Source: Centrapalus pauciflorus (lineage: Eukaryota > Streptophyta > Magnoliopsida > Asterales > Asteraceae). From it: 64,000 bases of DNA. The notes under the pieces are model-generated. The model saw only the letters and a program-made list of their open reading frames with translations, had not been told where the DNA came from and made no database searches. Shown one piece after another: positions 10,028 through 19,400 of the stretch (the first letter of the stretch is position 1; every line of letters starts with the position of its first letter). The position numbers were made by a program, and so were the translations under genes. The DNA lies in contig JAANYP010002773.1 of assembly GCA_020465985.1 (NCBI GenBank), forward strand, positions 228,679-292,678, given 5' to 3'.

Positions 10028-12817
10028 ATGGAGTTTGTCCAGGAACACAACTGCCTACCCTACTCTCTAAAGCACTCTGAACTTCAACCGTTCCATGACA
10101 TGATGGACTTTCTTAGACACTCCCATATCCATCATGCCCTCAATATAAATCCCACCATATACATCTCTCATATTGAGCAATTCTGGAACCGTGCTTCTGT
10201 ACAAACCATCAATGGAGTTCCTTCCCTAATATCCAAAATTGATGGCACTCCCATCACAGTAACTGAGGGATCCATTCGACATCATCTGCATCTTCAAGAT
10301 GCCTCAGGTATAACAGACCTATCCCTTAATGCGTTACATACTGGTCTTTCTGATATTGGATATAGGGGTCCTGCTGACTCTTTTACTTTCTTTAAAGCAC
10401 ACTTTTCACCTAAATGGAAATACCTTGTGCATATTATTCAGCAGTGTATTAGCCCTAAAAGAACTGGTTGGTCAGAATTTTCCTCAAATATTGCCACTGC
10501 CTTAGTGTGCTTTTCAACACGCCAACAGTTCAATTTTTCAAATATGATTTTTCAGAGGATGTTAAGGCATCATTCCATAAAGAATGGGAAATTTTTGATG
10601 TATCCTAGATTTTTGGTAGAGATAATTGCAAAAACTTGCACAACTTTTCATATACATAAGAGGATACATGTTTCCCATAGGCACTCACTATCTTCTATTA
10701 AAAGGCTTTTAAAGCCAAGTGCCAATTTTTTGAGTATAGATGCTCCATTGCCTTCTGCAATGATAAACATCATTCCAAGAAACAGAGGAGAGGGTCCTGA
10801 GCAGGCTCAGCCTAACACTACTGCTTCACCCTCAGGACCCCAACCCCCTCCTCGTGATACACAAATGCCTTCTGTTCCTATTGTTCAGCCAATATCCCCA
10901 CTCAAATATCTATATAAAAGGAAAAGAGGACCAGGAGCTCCTTCCTCCTCAGTCCTCATACAAGAGCCAAATAACCCTGTGCAGGAGGATACTTCTGCAC
11001 AGAATATCCAAAGGGCACCCATTGAGGACAATCCCATCCTCAATCAGGAGGTGAACATCTCACAAGAGATTGTTCATATGGGTTCTGTGGCTGACACTAC
11101 TGCTGCTTCTACACAAGAGGCACAGGACAGTGCCAACATTACTAAGACCACATCCATGGCAACAGAAGGTGTGCAAGCACCATCTGGAAGTCCCCAGTAC
11201 GAAGAACAGAGGGGCCCAGAGGTTTTCACTTCTGGAATTCATGCCAGTGATAGATCACAAGCACCAACTTCGTTTGCTGATCTTGAGGCTAGTCTGCAAC
11301 TTATGTTATTGACAGATCCTAAGCTGCAACCTGTTGTAGCAATGTTGGAATACCAAAAGTCCATCATTGTTGCAGAGGAAGCACAACTTACTGCACTAAA
11401 ACAGACAGAAGCTGCTCAGAATCAACGAATGGATTATCTTCATAAAGGGTTCACCCTCTGTGGAAATAAAATCATACAATTAGAGTGCATGATTCGAACC
11501 CAATTGGCAACGGTTGCAGGTCCTTCTGACCAAACCAATGCTTCAAAAAAGGGGGAGAATCAGGAGTTTCAAATCCCTGAATCAGTCCAAGCAGCTCCAA
11601 CAGTTCAAGATTCTAGGCTAGCAGTCCCAACAACTTCTCTAGCTATTAGCCTAGAAACTCAAGCTGCCTCTACAAGACCAACTGGAGTTGTCATAAGAGA
11701 AACAACTCAAGCTCCTAGCAGTTCAGTCCAAGCAACATCTTCTACTACAAAAGATAAGGGCAAGGGTATTCTTATTGAGTCTCCAAAGCACAAATTAACT
11801 ACCAGAGAAGCCCAGATTGCCTTTGATGCTGAGATTGCCAGAAAATTAGCAGAAGAACAAGATCAAGAGTTAGACCAGCAAACCCAGTCCCCAATGGAAG
11901 ATGATGAAACCTTAGGTGATTACCTGAGAGGGTTTGTGGTCAAGCAAGGGGAAAAGAAGAGGAAGATGCCAACAGGGCATTCTAAGGCTGAGCATAGAAG
12001 ATTTCTAATTAATTTTGCCTTTGCAGCAGGAATCCCAAAGAAAATGGCTCAGTCCATGAGCACAGAGAGACTACAAGATATCCATGACAAAGAGATGGAC
12101 AAACGAAAGAAAGTCAAAGTCTCCCAAGAACCAGTTCAAGCTGGTACAAGTGATGTTCAAACTGCTACCAGTGCCCCTGCTCCTTCTGTTCAAGCTGCTG
12201 CTTCTATTCATGAATCAGAGCCAATGTCACAAGCAAAGCTGGATCAGGTTAAGAAGGTGTTGTTTGAGCAACAACTGCAAAAGGTGATGGAGATAGAGAA
12301 ATTGATAGACCAGCATGACTTTATAAAGCCTCCTATTAATTATTGGTATGCTAAGTCAATGGACAACATTGACTTAAGATTTCAGTTTGCAGTAAGAAGG
12401 GAATCTGGTCCAGAAGAAGAGTATAACAGCATCATGCATATAGCTCAAAGGATGACCAGAGATGAGCTCACAACAATGCACAATGTTGGGTCTGTAACAC
12501 AAGTAAGATCGACTCTACCACAAGTAAAGCAAGCTATCAAAGATCTGAAGAGCATTGTTGATCCTGAGTCTATAAGGGAAGATATAGAGGATGCAAATGC
12601 AAAGGGAATGAAGATCAAGCAAGTTGATCTATTTGTCAAATCAAAGACTTACAGAATAAAATTTACAGATGGATCTGGTATGTTCTTCAATTTTGAATTC
12701 TATGATCTACCAAAAGCTATGTTACTCCAGATGAGATCTGTTAAGTTATCTTGTGATAGAGAAGATATGAAGAAAGAGTTTTTGAAGGCTGTCAATCAGA
12801 AACTTGCACAGTTGTAA
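10028..12817 (+). CDS. Sirevirus env-like protein (929 aa)
   Basis: The ORF is intact from ATG to TAA between pol and the 3' LTR, the place of the env-like ORF in Sireviruses. Residues about 1-215 form a conserved region (LNINPTIYISHIEQFW, FTFFKAHFSPKWKYL, CISPKRTGWSEF, MYPRFL) that I recognise from Asteraceae Sireviruses. A long Pro/Ser/Gln/Ala-rich middle with repeated VQA/VQAA units follows, then a basic, helical C-terminal region. By eye I see no clear signal peptide or strong membrane span, so a true envelope role is doubtful. Its function is unknown. The homologous N-terminal domain is in element E (37823-38824, minus). Several VQA repeats are encoded by GTTCAAGCTG, the same motif repeated in the LTR. 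Confidence 0.8.
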   Translation: MEFVQEHNCLPYSLKHSELQPFHDMMDFLRHSHIHHALNINPTIYISHIEQFWNRASVQTINGVPSLISKIDGTPITVTEGSIRHHLHLQDASGITDLSLNALHTGLSDIGYRGPADSFTFFKAHFSPKWKYLVHIIQQCISPKRTGWSEFSSNIATALVCFSTRQQFNFSNMIFQRMLRHHSIKNGKFLMYPRFLVEIIAKTCTTFHIHKRIHVSHRHSLSSIKRLLKPSANFLSIDAPLPSAMINIIPRNRGEGPEQAQPNTTASPSGPQPPPRDTQMPSVPIVQPISPLKYLYKRKRGPGAPSSSVLIQEPNNPVQEDTSAQNIQRAPIEDNPILNQEVNISQEIVHMGSVADTTAASTQEAQDSANITKTTSMATEGVQAPSGSPQYEEQRGPEVFTSGIHASDRSQAPTSFADLEASLQLMLLTDPKLQPVVAMLEYQKSIIVAEEAQLTALKQTEAAQNQRMDYLHKGFTLCGNKIIQLECMIRTQLATVAGPSDQTNASKKGENQEFQIPESVQAAPTVQDSRLAVPTTSLAISLETQAASTRPTGVVIRETTQAPSSSVQATSSTTKDKGKGILIESPKHKLTTREAQIAFDAEIARKLAEEQDQELDQQTQSPMEDDETLGDYLRGFVVKQGEKKRKMPTGHSKAEHRRFLINFAFAAGIPKKMAQSMSTERLQDIHDKEMDKRKKVKVSQEPVQAGTSDVQTATSAPAPSVQAAASIHESEPMSQAKLDQVKKVLFEQQLQKVMEIEKLIDQHDFIKPPINYWYAKSMDNIDLRFQFAVRRESGPEEEYNSIMHIAQRMTRDELTTMHNVGSVTQVRSTLPQVKQAIKDLKSIVDPESIREDIEDANAKGMKIKQVDLFVKSKTYRIKFTDGSGMFFNFEFYDLPKAMLLQMRSVKLSCDREDMKKEFLKAVNQKLAQL

Positions 12818-12906
12818 GTTTTTGAAAGCCTTGGTTTGTAAATAACAGTTTACTTGTTTAGTTCCTTATTTGTATAGAACTTAAAGTCTTGTGTAAAGAA
12901 TTTAAG

Positions 12907-12918
12907 TTAGGGGGAGAT
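12907..12918 (+). other. Polypurine tract of element B
   Basis: TTAGGGGGAGAT directly abuts the LTR start TGTTGGG at 12919. It primes plus-strand DNA synthesis. Confidence 0.85.
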
Positions 12919-13583
12919 TGTTGGGAAATAGTCTAAATTGTTCAAGCTGTTAGTTAGACTTCTCAAACTGTTAGTAGAATTTCTATGTAAATACAAAGTT
13001 CATGCTGTTAGTTAAAGAATCTCGAGCTGCTAGTGTAAAAGTTCAAGCTGCCAGAGTAAATCAACTCAAGCTGCTCTGTTCAAGCTGTCAAGTGATTCAA
13101 GCTGCTCAACAGTCTTACAAACAGAAAGTGCTGATATTCAGGAAAAGATATCTACACGAAGATTCCAGCATATCTACTATCAGAGAAGTCATAATCCTTC
13201 AAGGAAACAAATCAAGAAGCAATATAAATACATAGAATAGGTCTTTCTATTGTATAGGAGTTTTTCTGCATATTCAAGATTGTAATTGCTTATTGTTTGA
13301 GTTTTCATAAGCCTCTAAGGTTGTGAAACCCTAAGAGCAGTTTGTGTTCTTCGTCTAATCAAACAGATTAGAGGTGATTGTAATCATTGAAGTCAGCAAT
13401 ACAAGCAATTTTGATTTACTTATTTGTGTCTATCTATTATGAGTTCTAAAAAGCTTTTGTTAAAATAATTAAGTGTTATTCTACAAACTTCTTAATTAAA
13501 CTTTGATTCAAAGCAAGATTATTGATTTATACTCTGATAAATTCAAATCAGTTAGTCTTGGTTAACTAATTTTAGACCTGACA
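12919..13583 (+). repeat. 3' LTR of element B
   Basis: It starts TGTTGGG after the polypurine tract and ends near CCTGACA (13583), about 665 bp. The 5' half carries repeats of CAAGCTG with variants (12930-13110). A TATA box lies at 13223-13230. The exact end is uncertain because the partner LTR is outside the window. Confidence 0.75.
13223..13230 (+). promoter_or_regulatory. Candidate TATA box in element B LTR
   Basis: TATAAATA lies in the middle of the LTR, downstream of the CAAGCTG repeats, as expected for the U3/R boundary. Confidence 0.5.
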
Positions 13584-13619
13584 CTTCTCATATATAACAC
13601 TGTCAATTTTTTGTAGAAA

Positions 13620-13803
13620 ATGGTTGGAATATCTAAAAGGCTACGTGGGCAAGCATCCTCGTCTCGACAAAGGGAATCAAGCCTCGAACCACAAGAGATG
13701 GAACAACAACAAGGAACCCATTTTTTATATTATCCAGAGCACCCATTTCTAATGTTTCCCGGAGTATCTCCTGGGATAAGAGCAGAATACGAGAGACATT
13801 TGG
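13620..13803 (+). pseudogene. ATHILA ORF-1-like sequence, piece 1 of 3
   Basis: The frame starts at ATG 13620, just after an acceptor-like TTTTTTGTAG. It encodes a basic, Gln-rich N-terminus and then FPGVSPGIRAEYERHL, and is cut at codon Leu by element C. If C and one copy of its TTTGG duplication are ignored, the same frame continues at 23409 without a shift. This is strong evidence that C inserted into an existing reading frame. Its family is suggested by the pieces downstream. The product was probably retroelement-encoded, not a host protein. Confidence 0.6.
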
Positions 13804-14642
13804 TGTAACATCCTCGGATTTAAATTAAGTTTAAATTTGTAATTTAAGTTGAATTATGTAAGTTAAGTTGGTACTGATTTTGGATAAATTATAAAGTTGG
13901 TTGCATTATATGGAAATTTAGTAATTTAGAAATTTAAATTATTAAGTGAAATAATTATTTAATTGTTAAGGAAAATAAAATAAAGATAGAATTCTTTATT
14001 TTATAAAAATCAGTATTTTACGGAACCGGATAAGTGAAGGGGTGAAATGTGCCAAAAGTTGAAAGTGTGAAATAAAAGGGGAAAAAAAAATCATTATTTC
14101 ACTTCATTTGAATCAACTCACTCTCTCACTAAAACTCTCTCTCCCTCTCGGCTCTCTCTCTCTCTAAAATATTGAAGATTATCAAAAGTTGATATTTGAA
14201 GCTGAAAATCTGGATTTAGCTTGTATTCAAGGAACTAAAACATCTGCAATTGACGAATTGAGGTAAATATTTCTTGAACTCTTCGAATTTAAGAGTTTTT
14301 GGGTCGGTTTTTATAAGAACCGAAATTTAGATTTGGTGATGCAAATGTTGATGCATGTATGATATTGTTATGGAATCATTAAACTCGAGTGTTAAGGTTG
14401 ATATATATTAAATTTCAGCTTCTGATTCGCACTATAAGTATGATTTCTGGAAATTAGTGTGTGTTTTAGTGTGTGTGGTCGAAAATGATGAAAAATGGTT
14501 AAAAAAGGGTTGTAATTTGGTATAAAAACATGTTATTAATAGTGTTATAATGCTTGAAAATAGGTGCATTTTAGTGGGTATAAGTTATTGCATGTATGGG
14601 ATAAACACGGAAAATGACTTAGATTTAAATCTGGAAAATGGT

Positions 14643-15234
14643 CGAATCAAGAACAGATTCGAATTATCCGAATTCGGATGTTCGAATCTGTTAGATTTCG
14701 AATCTGTTAGGTCTTCGAATCTGGCACCATTCGAATCTAGGATAGATTCGAATCCAGCATATAATCCGAAATGGCTTATGATCCGAAATGTGAACAATCA
14801 AAAATGGGGCAAAAATATTCTAAGTGTATGAATTCGGATGGGGTCCGAATTCGGTTGGGGACCGAATTCGGATATGGTCCGAAGTGTTGATTTATAAAAA
14901 CAGAAATAATTTCTAAGTGTTGGGGAAACCGAATTCGGATGGTGGTCCGAATTCGATGAGGGACCGAACTGGCTATGGTCCGAATTTGGGACAAGTATGG
15001 TACGAATTCGGATATGGTCCGAATCTAATATGGTCCGAATTTATTATATGGTTCGAATCTAGTGTGCTTCGAATCTGTGTTAGTCCTAAATGGGTAAATG
15101 GTCCGAATTTACAAAGGATCCGAATTTGGACTTATATATATATGTGTGGACCGAATTGAGAATTAAATGGGATCCGAACTGGGGTCCGAATTCGGGTGGG
15201 GTCCGAATTCGGACATAGATCCGAAATGGGGACC
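14643..15234 (+). repeat. Degenerate CGAA array in element C LTR
   Basis: About 29 CGAA cores occur in roughly 590 bp, many spaced 16-18 bp, in two flavours: TTCGAATCT in the first part and GGTCCGAATTCGG in the second. The array is repeated at 21852-22441 in the 3' LTR with few changes. It lies inside the candidate LTR intron. Confidence 0.8.
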
Positions 15235-15302
15235 AAACTTTGCAATAAATATAAAATTAAGTTTTGTGAATTTAAACAGTTATTGACACGATATGTTGTA
15301 CA

Positions 15303-15424
15303 ACTGACTTACAGGTCCCTTGTGGTGTTGTTTAACCCACAGTGGGGTACTTTGTGGATCCGGTTGAAAGCCCGAGGAGAAATAAAATCGGTTAAAGATT
15401 AATTACGCACCCACTGTGAGTACA
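15303..15424 (+). other. LTR block conserved between elements C and F
   Basis: The block begins ACTGACTTACAGGTCCC and ends at CACTGTGAGTAC. It is nearly identical in all four LTRs of C and F (other copies near 22510-22631, 46348-46476 and 52328-52446), while flanking LTR sequence differs. CACAGTG (15338-15344) and CACTGTG (15412-15418) are complementary and could close a stem. Its function is unknown. Confidence 0.6.
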
Positions 15425-16205
15425 GTAGATTTCGCATGTTTATATTTGTTTTATGTAAGCTTTGCCTGCTGAGACCTGTTGCTTCAATTATTTGTTTGGA
15501 ATTCTACTAACTTGCGTAGATTTAGATGCACATTCTTACTTGTTGCATGTCCTTTCGGTTGTTGTGCATCTAGTGATGGACCGGTGGGTCGCATCGATTA
15601 CTCTGATGTTACTGTGCTATATGACCTGGAGCTGATCCCTCCTAGGCCCGGTAGGCAGTATGTCATCCCCGATCGTACGTTTGTCTCAGATGGTATGTTT
15701 AAATGCCGAGCTGTGGGCTCGAAGGGGCTGCGGCTCTGGTCCGTACTTTGTGTACGAAGAGGATATCCGATGTTGGTCATCTGTGTTATCCTTGGGCTTC
15801 ATAAAAATTTATAAAATGCGCAATCTATGTATTCACTAAGCATTCGCTTACGTTTTAGTTGTTGAAATTTTTACAGGAAAAAGGAAAATCAGCTGCGGGA
15901 CCATCTAGCTAGGTTGTTGTTTGAAGCGAATTGAAGACTCAGTTGCTTATTTGGTAACTTATTGTTGAGATTAATGTTGTAATAAATTTGGGACAATGTA
16001 ATACAATGGAGAAGGTTTTTAGACATAGACATGTAACCTTTGTAGCACTGTAGAGTGATTTGAAACTGTTGTAATACTTTATTTTGTACTTTAATTGCTT
16101 CCGCACTTTAATTAAATAATCAGATCATTATGTAATTGATGTATTGGTGATTAATCCTGGGTGTCTTGTTAATGGTGGTTGTTGTGGCAAGGGTGTCACA
16201 CGAGA

Positions 16206-16217
16206 TGGTATCAGAGC
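16206..16217 (+). other. Primer-binding site of element C (initiator tRNA-Met)
   Basis: TGGTATCAGAGC lies five bases after the LTR end at 16200. Confidence 0.92.
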
Positions 16218-16418
16218 AGTTGTTTGAGATTCAAGAGTCCGTGAGGTTTTGATCTCAAACATTAGGTAATGATATGTAGTGGTCTAAGTAATGATCTGAA
16301 CTAAGATAGGTTATGATCTAGTAATTATAAGTGATTGACTATCATACGGGACAAATAAGTGGTGTCTTTAAACTAATGACATGTTACTAAACAAGTTATA
16401 TGTTTATATTTTCAGAAC

Positions 16419-19400
16419 ATGTCTGGAGGAATGACACCTGAGGAAGCCAGAGAGATGATGCTAGCCATGATGGCTGAGCAGAATAAAATGATACAAGATC
16501 AGTTTCGGGCTCGAGATGAGGCCGATGCTAAGAGAAGAGAGGATAAGAGAAAGAACAAGGAGAAGGAAGGGAGTAACAACGAGGAACGAGATGACAACAT
16601 TAGGTCATCTAACAAGCCCAAGGGTTGTCGTTTCAAGGACTTCAAAGGAAATGGGGCCGTGGAGTTTAATGGATTAGGAGATGCTGTTGCCGCACTGGAA
16701 TGGATAACAGCAACTGAGCGAACACTCCGAATCAGCGACTGTGCTGAGAAGGACATGGTTCGTTATGCAACTGCTATGTTCACGAATGATGCAATCATGT
16801 GGTGGAATGCCATGGTGAACGCTTTGACATTGGAGAAGATTTCTGTTATGACTTGGGCTGAGTTCAAGGACCTATTCACTCAGCAGTACTGTCCGGTTGA
16901 TGAGCGCCGGAGGTTGGAAGCAAAGTTTATGGCGCTGGTACAGGGGACTAAGACGGTGTCCCAATATGCGGTGGAATTCACGAGGCTGAGTCTGTTCGCG
17001 CCTCATCAAGTTGATACTGAAGAGAGGAAAGTGACCAGGTTCGAGGCTGGTCTTGACATTGAGATTAGGAGGGTTATGAGCAACGTCCGCTACCCTACAT
17101 TTGCTGGCTTACTTGAGGCTGCCAGAAATGTAGAACAGATCTTGATTATGTCGGGCTACTCGATCGGGTCTGCTGCTGCTTCCAGCAATCCAACACAGCC
17201 GTCACTGCCGAAGCGCCAACGCGAGGGAGGATATTCTGGTTCTTCCCGGTCTTCACAGTACTCACCTCAACAGTCGTATCGCTGACAATCTGGTTCATCT
17301 GATCGCGGTCGTGCGCGTGCATACTCCATCAACACTGAGCCGCAGTATTGCAATAAATGTCATCTGGAGCACTTTGGCAAATGCACTAACGGATGTGCTT
17401 GTTTTTGCTGTGGGGAGCTGGGCCATTTTCAGAATGACTGCCCAAGGAAGGGTGATGCTTGCTATAAGTGTGGGGTGTGGGGTCACTATAGCAGGAATTG
17501 TAGAAAGAATGCTCCAACGGCTGCTGTCCCATCATCAACACGATCGTCTGGAGGTTCGAGTGGTGGTTCAGTTAACCGCCGGGGTCAGTCACAGAGGGCA
17601 CCTGCTCGTGCTTTTCAGATAACTGCAGAGGAGGCAAGGGAAAATCCGGAAGTCGTCACGGGTACGTTCATAGTTAATTCTATGCCAGCACGAGTTTTAT
17701 TTGATTCGGGTGCCAATAGGTCGTTTGTTTCTACTGTGTTTGCACAAAGACTTGCCATGCCACTGTCTAAGTTGTCTGCTATACTTGATATTGAAACTGC
17801 TAGCAATACTTTAGTTAAGGTAGATCATGTATACCGAAATTGCACGTTAGTAATTGAAGATGTAGTCTTCAATTTAGATCTGATTCCGATAGAGTTCAGC
17901 GAGTTTGATGTGATAGTCGGAATGGACTGGTTGATCGAGAATGAAGCCCATATAGTGTGTAAGAGCCGAATGATAAAGATAACTACCCCGGAGGGGCGTG
18001 AGATATGTATATACGGGGATAGGAGAAGTGGGGATCTGTGCCTATTGACTATTGCAAAAGCCCGAAAGCTTGTTGCAAAGGGATGTGATGCCTACTTAGC
18101 ATATGCGATTGATGCTAAGGCAGAGAAGAGAACGTTGGCCGATGTGCCGGTTGTTTCACAATTCCCGGATGTGTTTCCGGAAGACTTGTCTGGCGTGCCG
18201 CCTGAAAGACAAGTAGAATTTAGGATTGACTTGATCCCTGGAGCTGCACCGGTAGCTCGTTTTCCTTATCGTCTTGCCCCAACCGAGATGAAAGAAATGA
18301 TGACACAACTTCAGGAATTGTTGGATAAGGGCTTCATTCGGCCGAGTTCATCGCCATGGGGAGCTCCGGTGTTGTTTGTAAACAAGAAGGATGGCACGAT
18401 GAGGATGTGCATAGATTACCGGGAACTAAACAAGTTGACGATTAAGAACAAGTATCCTCTGCCGAGGATAGACGACTTGTTTGATCAGTTACATGGGGCT
18501 AGTGTATTTTCTAAGATTGATCTGAGATCGGGATATCATCAATTGAAGGTTCGAGAGGAAGATGTGCCAAAGACAGCATTCAGGACTCGGTATGGACATT
18601 ACGAGTTTCTGGTAATGCTTTTTGGATTAACTAACGCCCCAGCTGTCTTTATGGATTTAATGAATAGGGTTTGTAGACCGATGTTGGATAAATCGGTAAT
18701 TGTATTTATCGATGATATTTTAGTATACTCTAAGTCTGAAGCCGAACATGCTGAACATCTGAGAGAACTGTTGGAGTTGTTGAGAAAAGAAAGGTTGTAC
18801 GCCAAATTCTCAAAGTGCGAGTTTTGGCTACAACAGATACAGTTTCTAGGACATGTAATTTCTGGAGCTGGGATTTCGGTAGATCCGGCTAAAGTTGAAG
18901 CAATAAAGAACTGGGAGCCGCCATGTTCAGCTACTGAGGTTAGAAGTTTTCTGGGGTTGGCAGGATACTATCGGAGATTCATAAAGGACTTTTCTAAAAT
19001 TGCAGTTCCTTTAACTGCATTAACAAAGAAGAATGCACCGTTTATATGGGAAACTGTGCAACAGGAAGCATTTGAGGTCCTGAAGAAAGCGTTAAGCGAG
19101 GCTCCGATACTTGCTTTACCGGAAGGTAATGATGACTTTGTAGTTTATACCGATGCTTCGAGGTTAGGGTTAGGTGCTGTACTGATGCAGCGTGGAAAGG
19201 TAATCGCTTATGCCTCGAGACAGCTTAAGCAACACGAAAAGAACTATTCAACTCATGACTTGGAATTGACCGCGGTAACGTTTGCATTGAAATTATGGAG
19301 GCACTACCTGTACGGTACTAAGTGTCAACTTTACACGGACCATAAGAGCTTAAAGTACATTTTTAGCCAGAAGGAACTTAATATGAGACAGCGTAGGTCT

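Larger units (their letters stand above)
7280..13583 (+). mobile_element. Element B: Ty1/copia Sirevirus with env-like ORF (5' part outside window)
   Basis: Plus-strand order is integrase C-terminus, RT-RNase H, spacer, env-like ORF, polypurine tract, 3' LTR. The sequence begins inside integrase at codon Val-Asn-Thr-Ala (AVNTACYVLNR motif) directly after the LTR of element A. The missing gag, protease, most of integrase and the 5' LTR are expected beyond the left edge of the window, on the other side of A. Damage seen here is one stop codon in pol; the env-like ORF is open throughout. Confidence 0.85.
14263..15876 (+). other. Candidate intron inside the element C LTR
   Basis: A donor-like GAG|GTAAAT at 14263 and an acceptor-like TTTTTACAG|GAAAA ending at 15876 bound 1614 nt. 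The 3' LTR has the same pair at 21470-23083 (also 1614 nt). Element F has equivalents at 45684-46939 and 51654-52910, at matching LTR positions, although much of the sequence between them has diverged. The CT-rich stretch upstream could hold the transcription start. Splicing is inferred only. Confidence 0.4.
13804..16200 (+). repeat. 5' LTR of element C
   Basis: 2397 bp, TGTAACATCC...GTGTCACA, followed by the PBS. In order it holds an AT-rich U3, a CT-rich stretch (14120-14166), a donor-like GAG|GTAAAT, the CGAA array, a block conserved in element F, and an acceptor-like TTTTTACAG near the end. Confidence 0.95.

Noticed and set aside
14643..15234. Heat-shock elements
   Set aside because: The GAA and TTC words are adjacent (GAATTC, TTCGAA) without the two-base spacing required for heat-shock factor binding.
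15479..15814. 111-aa ORF in the C LTR, repeated at 22686-23021
   Set aside because: It is present twice only because it lies in both LTRs. There is no homology, and the matching F LTR region does not keep the frame.
16206..16217. tRNA gene at PBS positions
   Set aside because: Only the 12-base complement of the tRNA 3' end is present at each PBS; no cloverleaf surrounds it.
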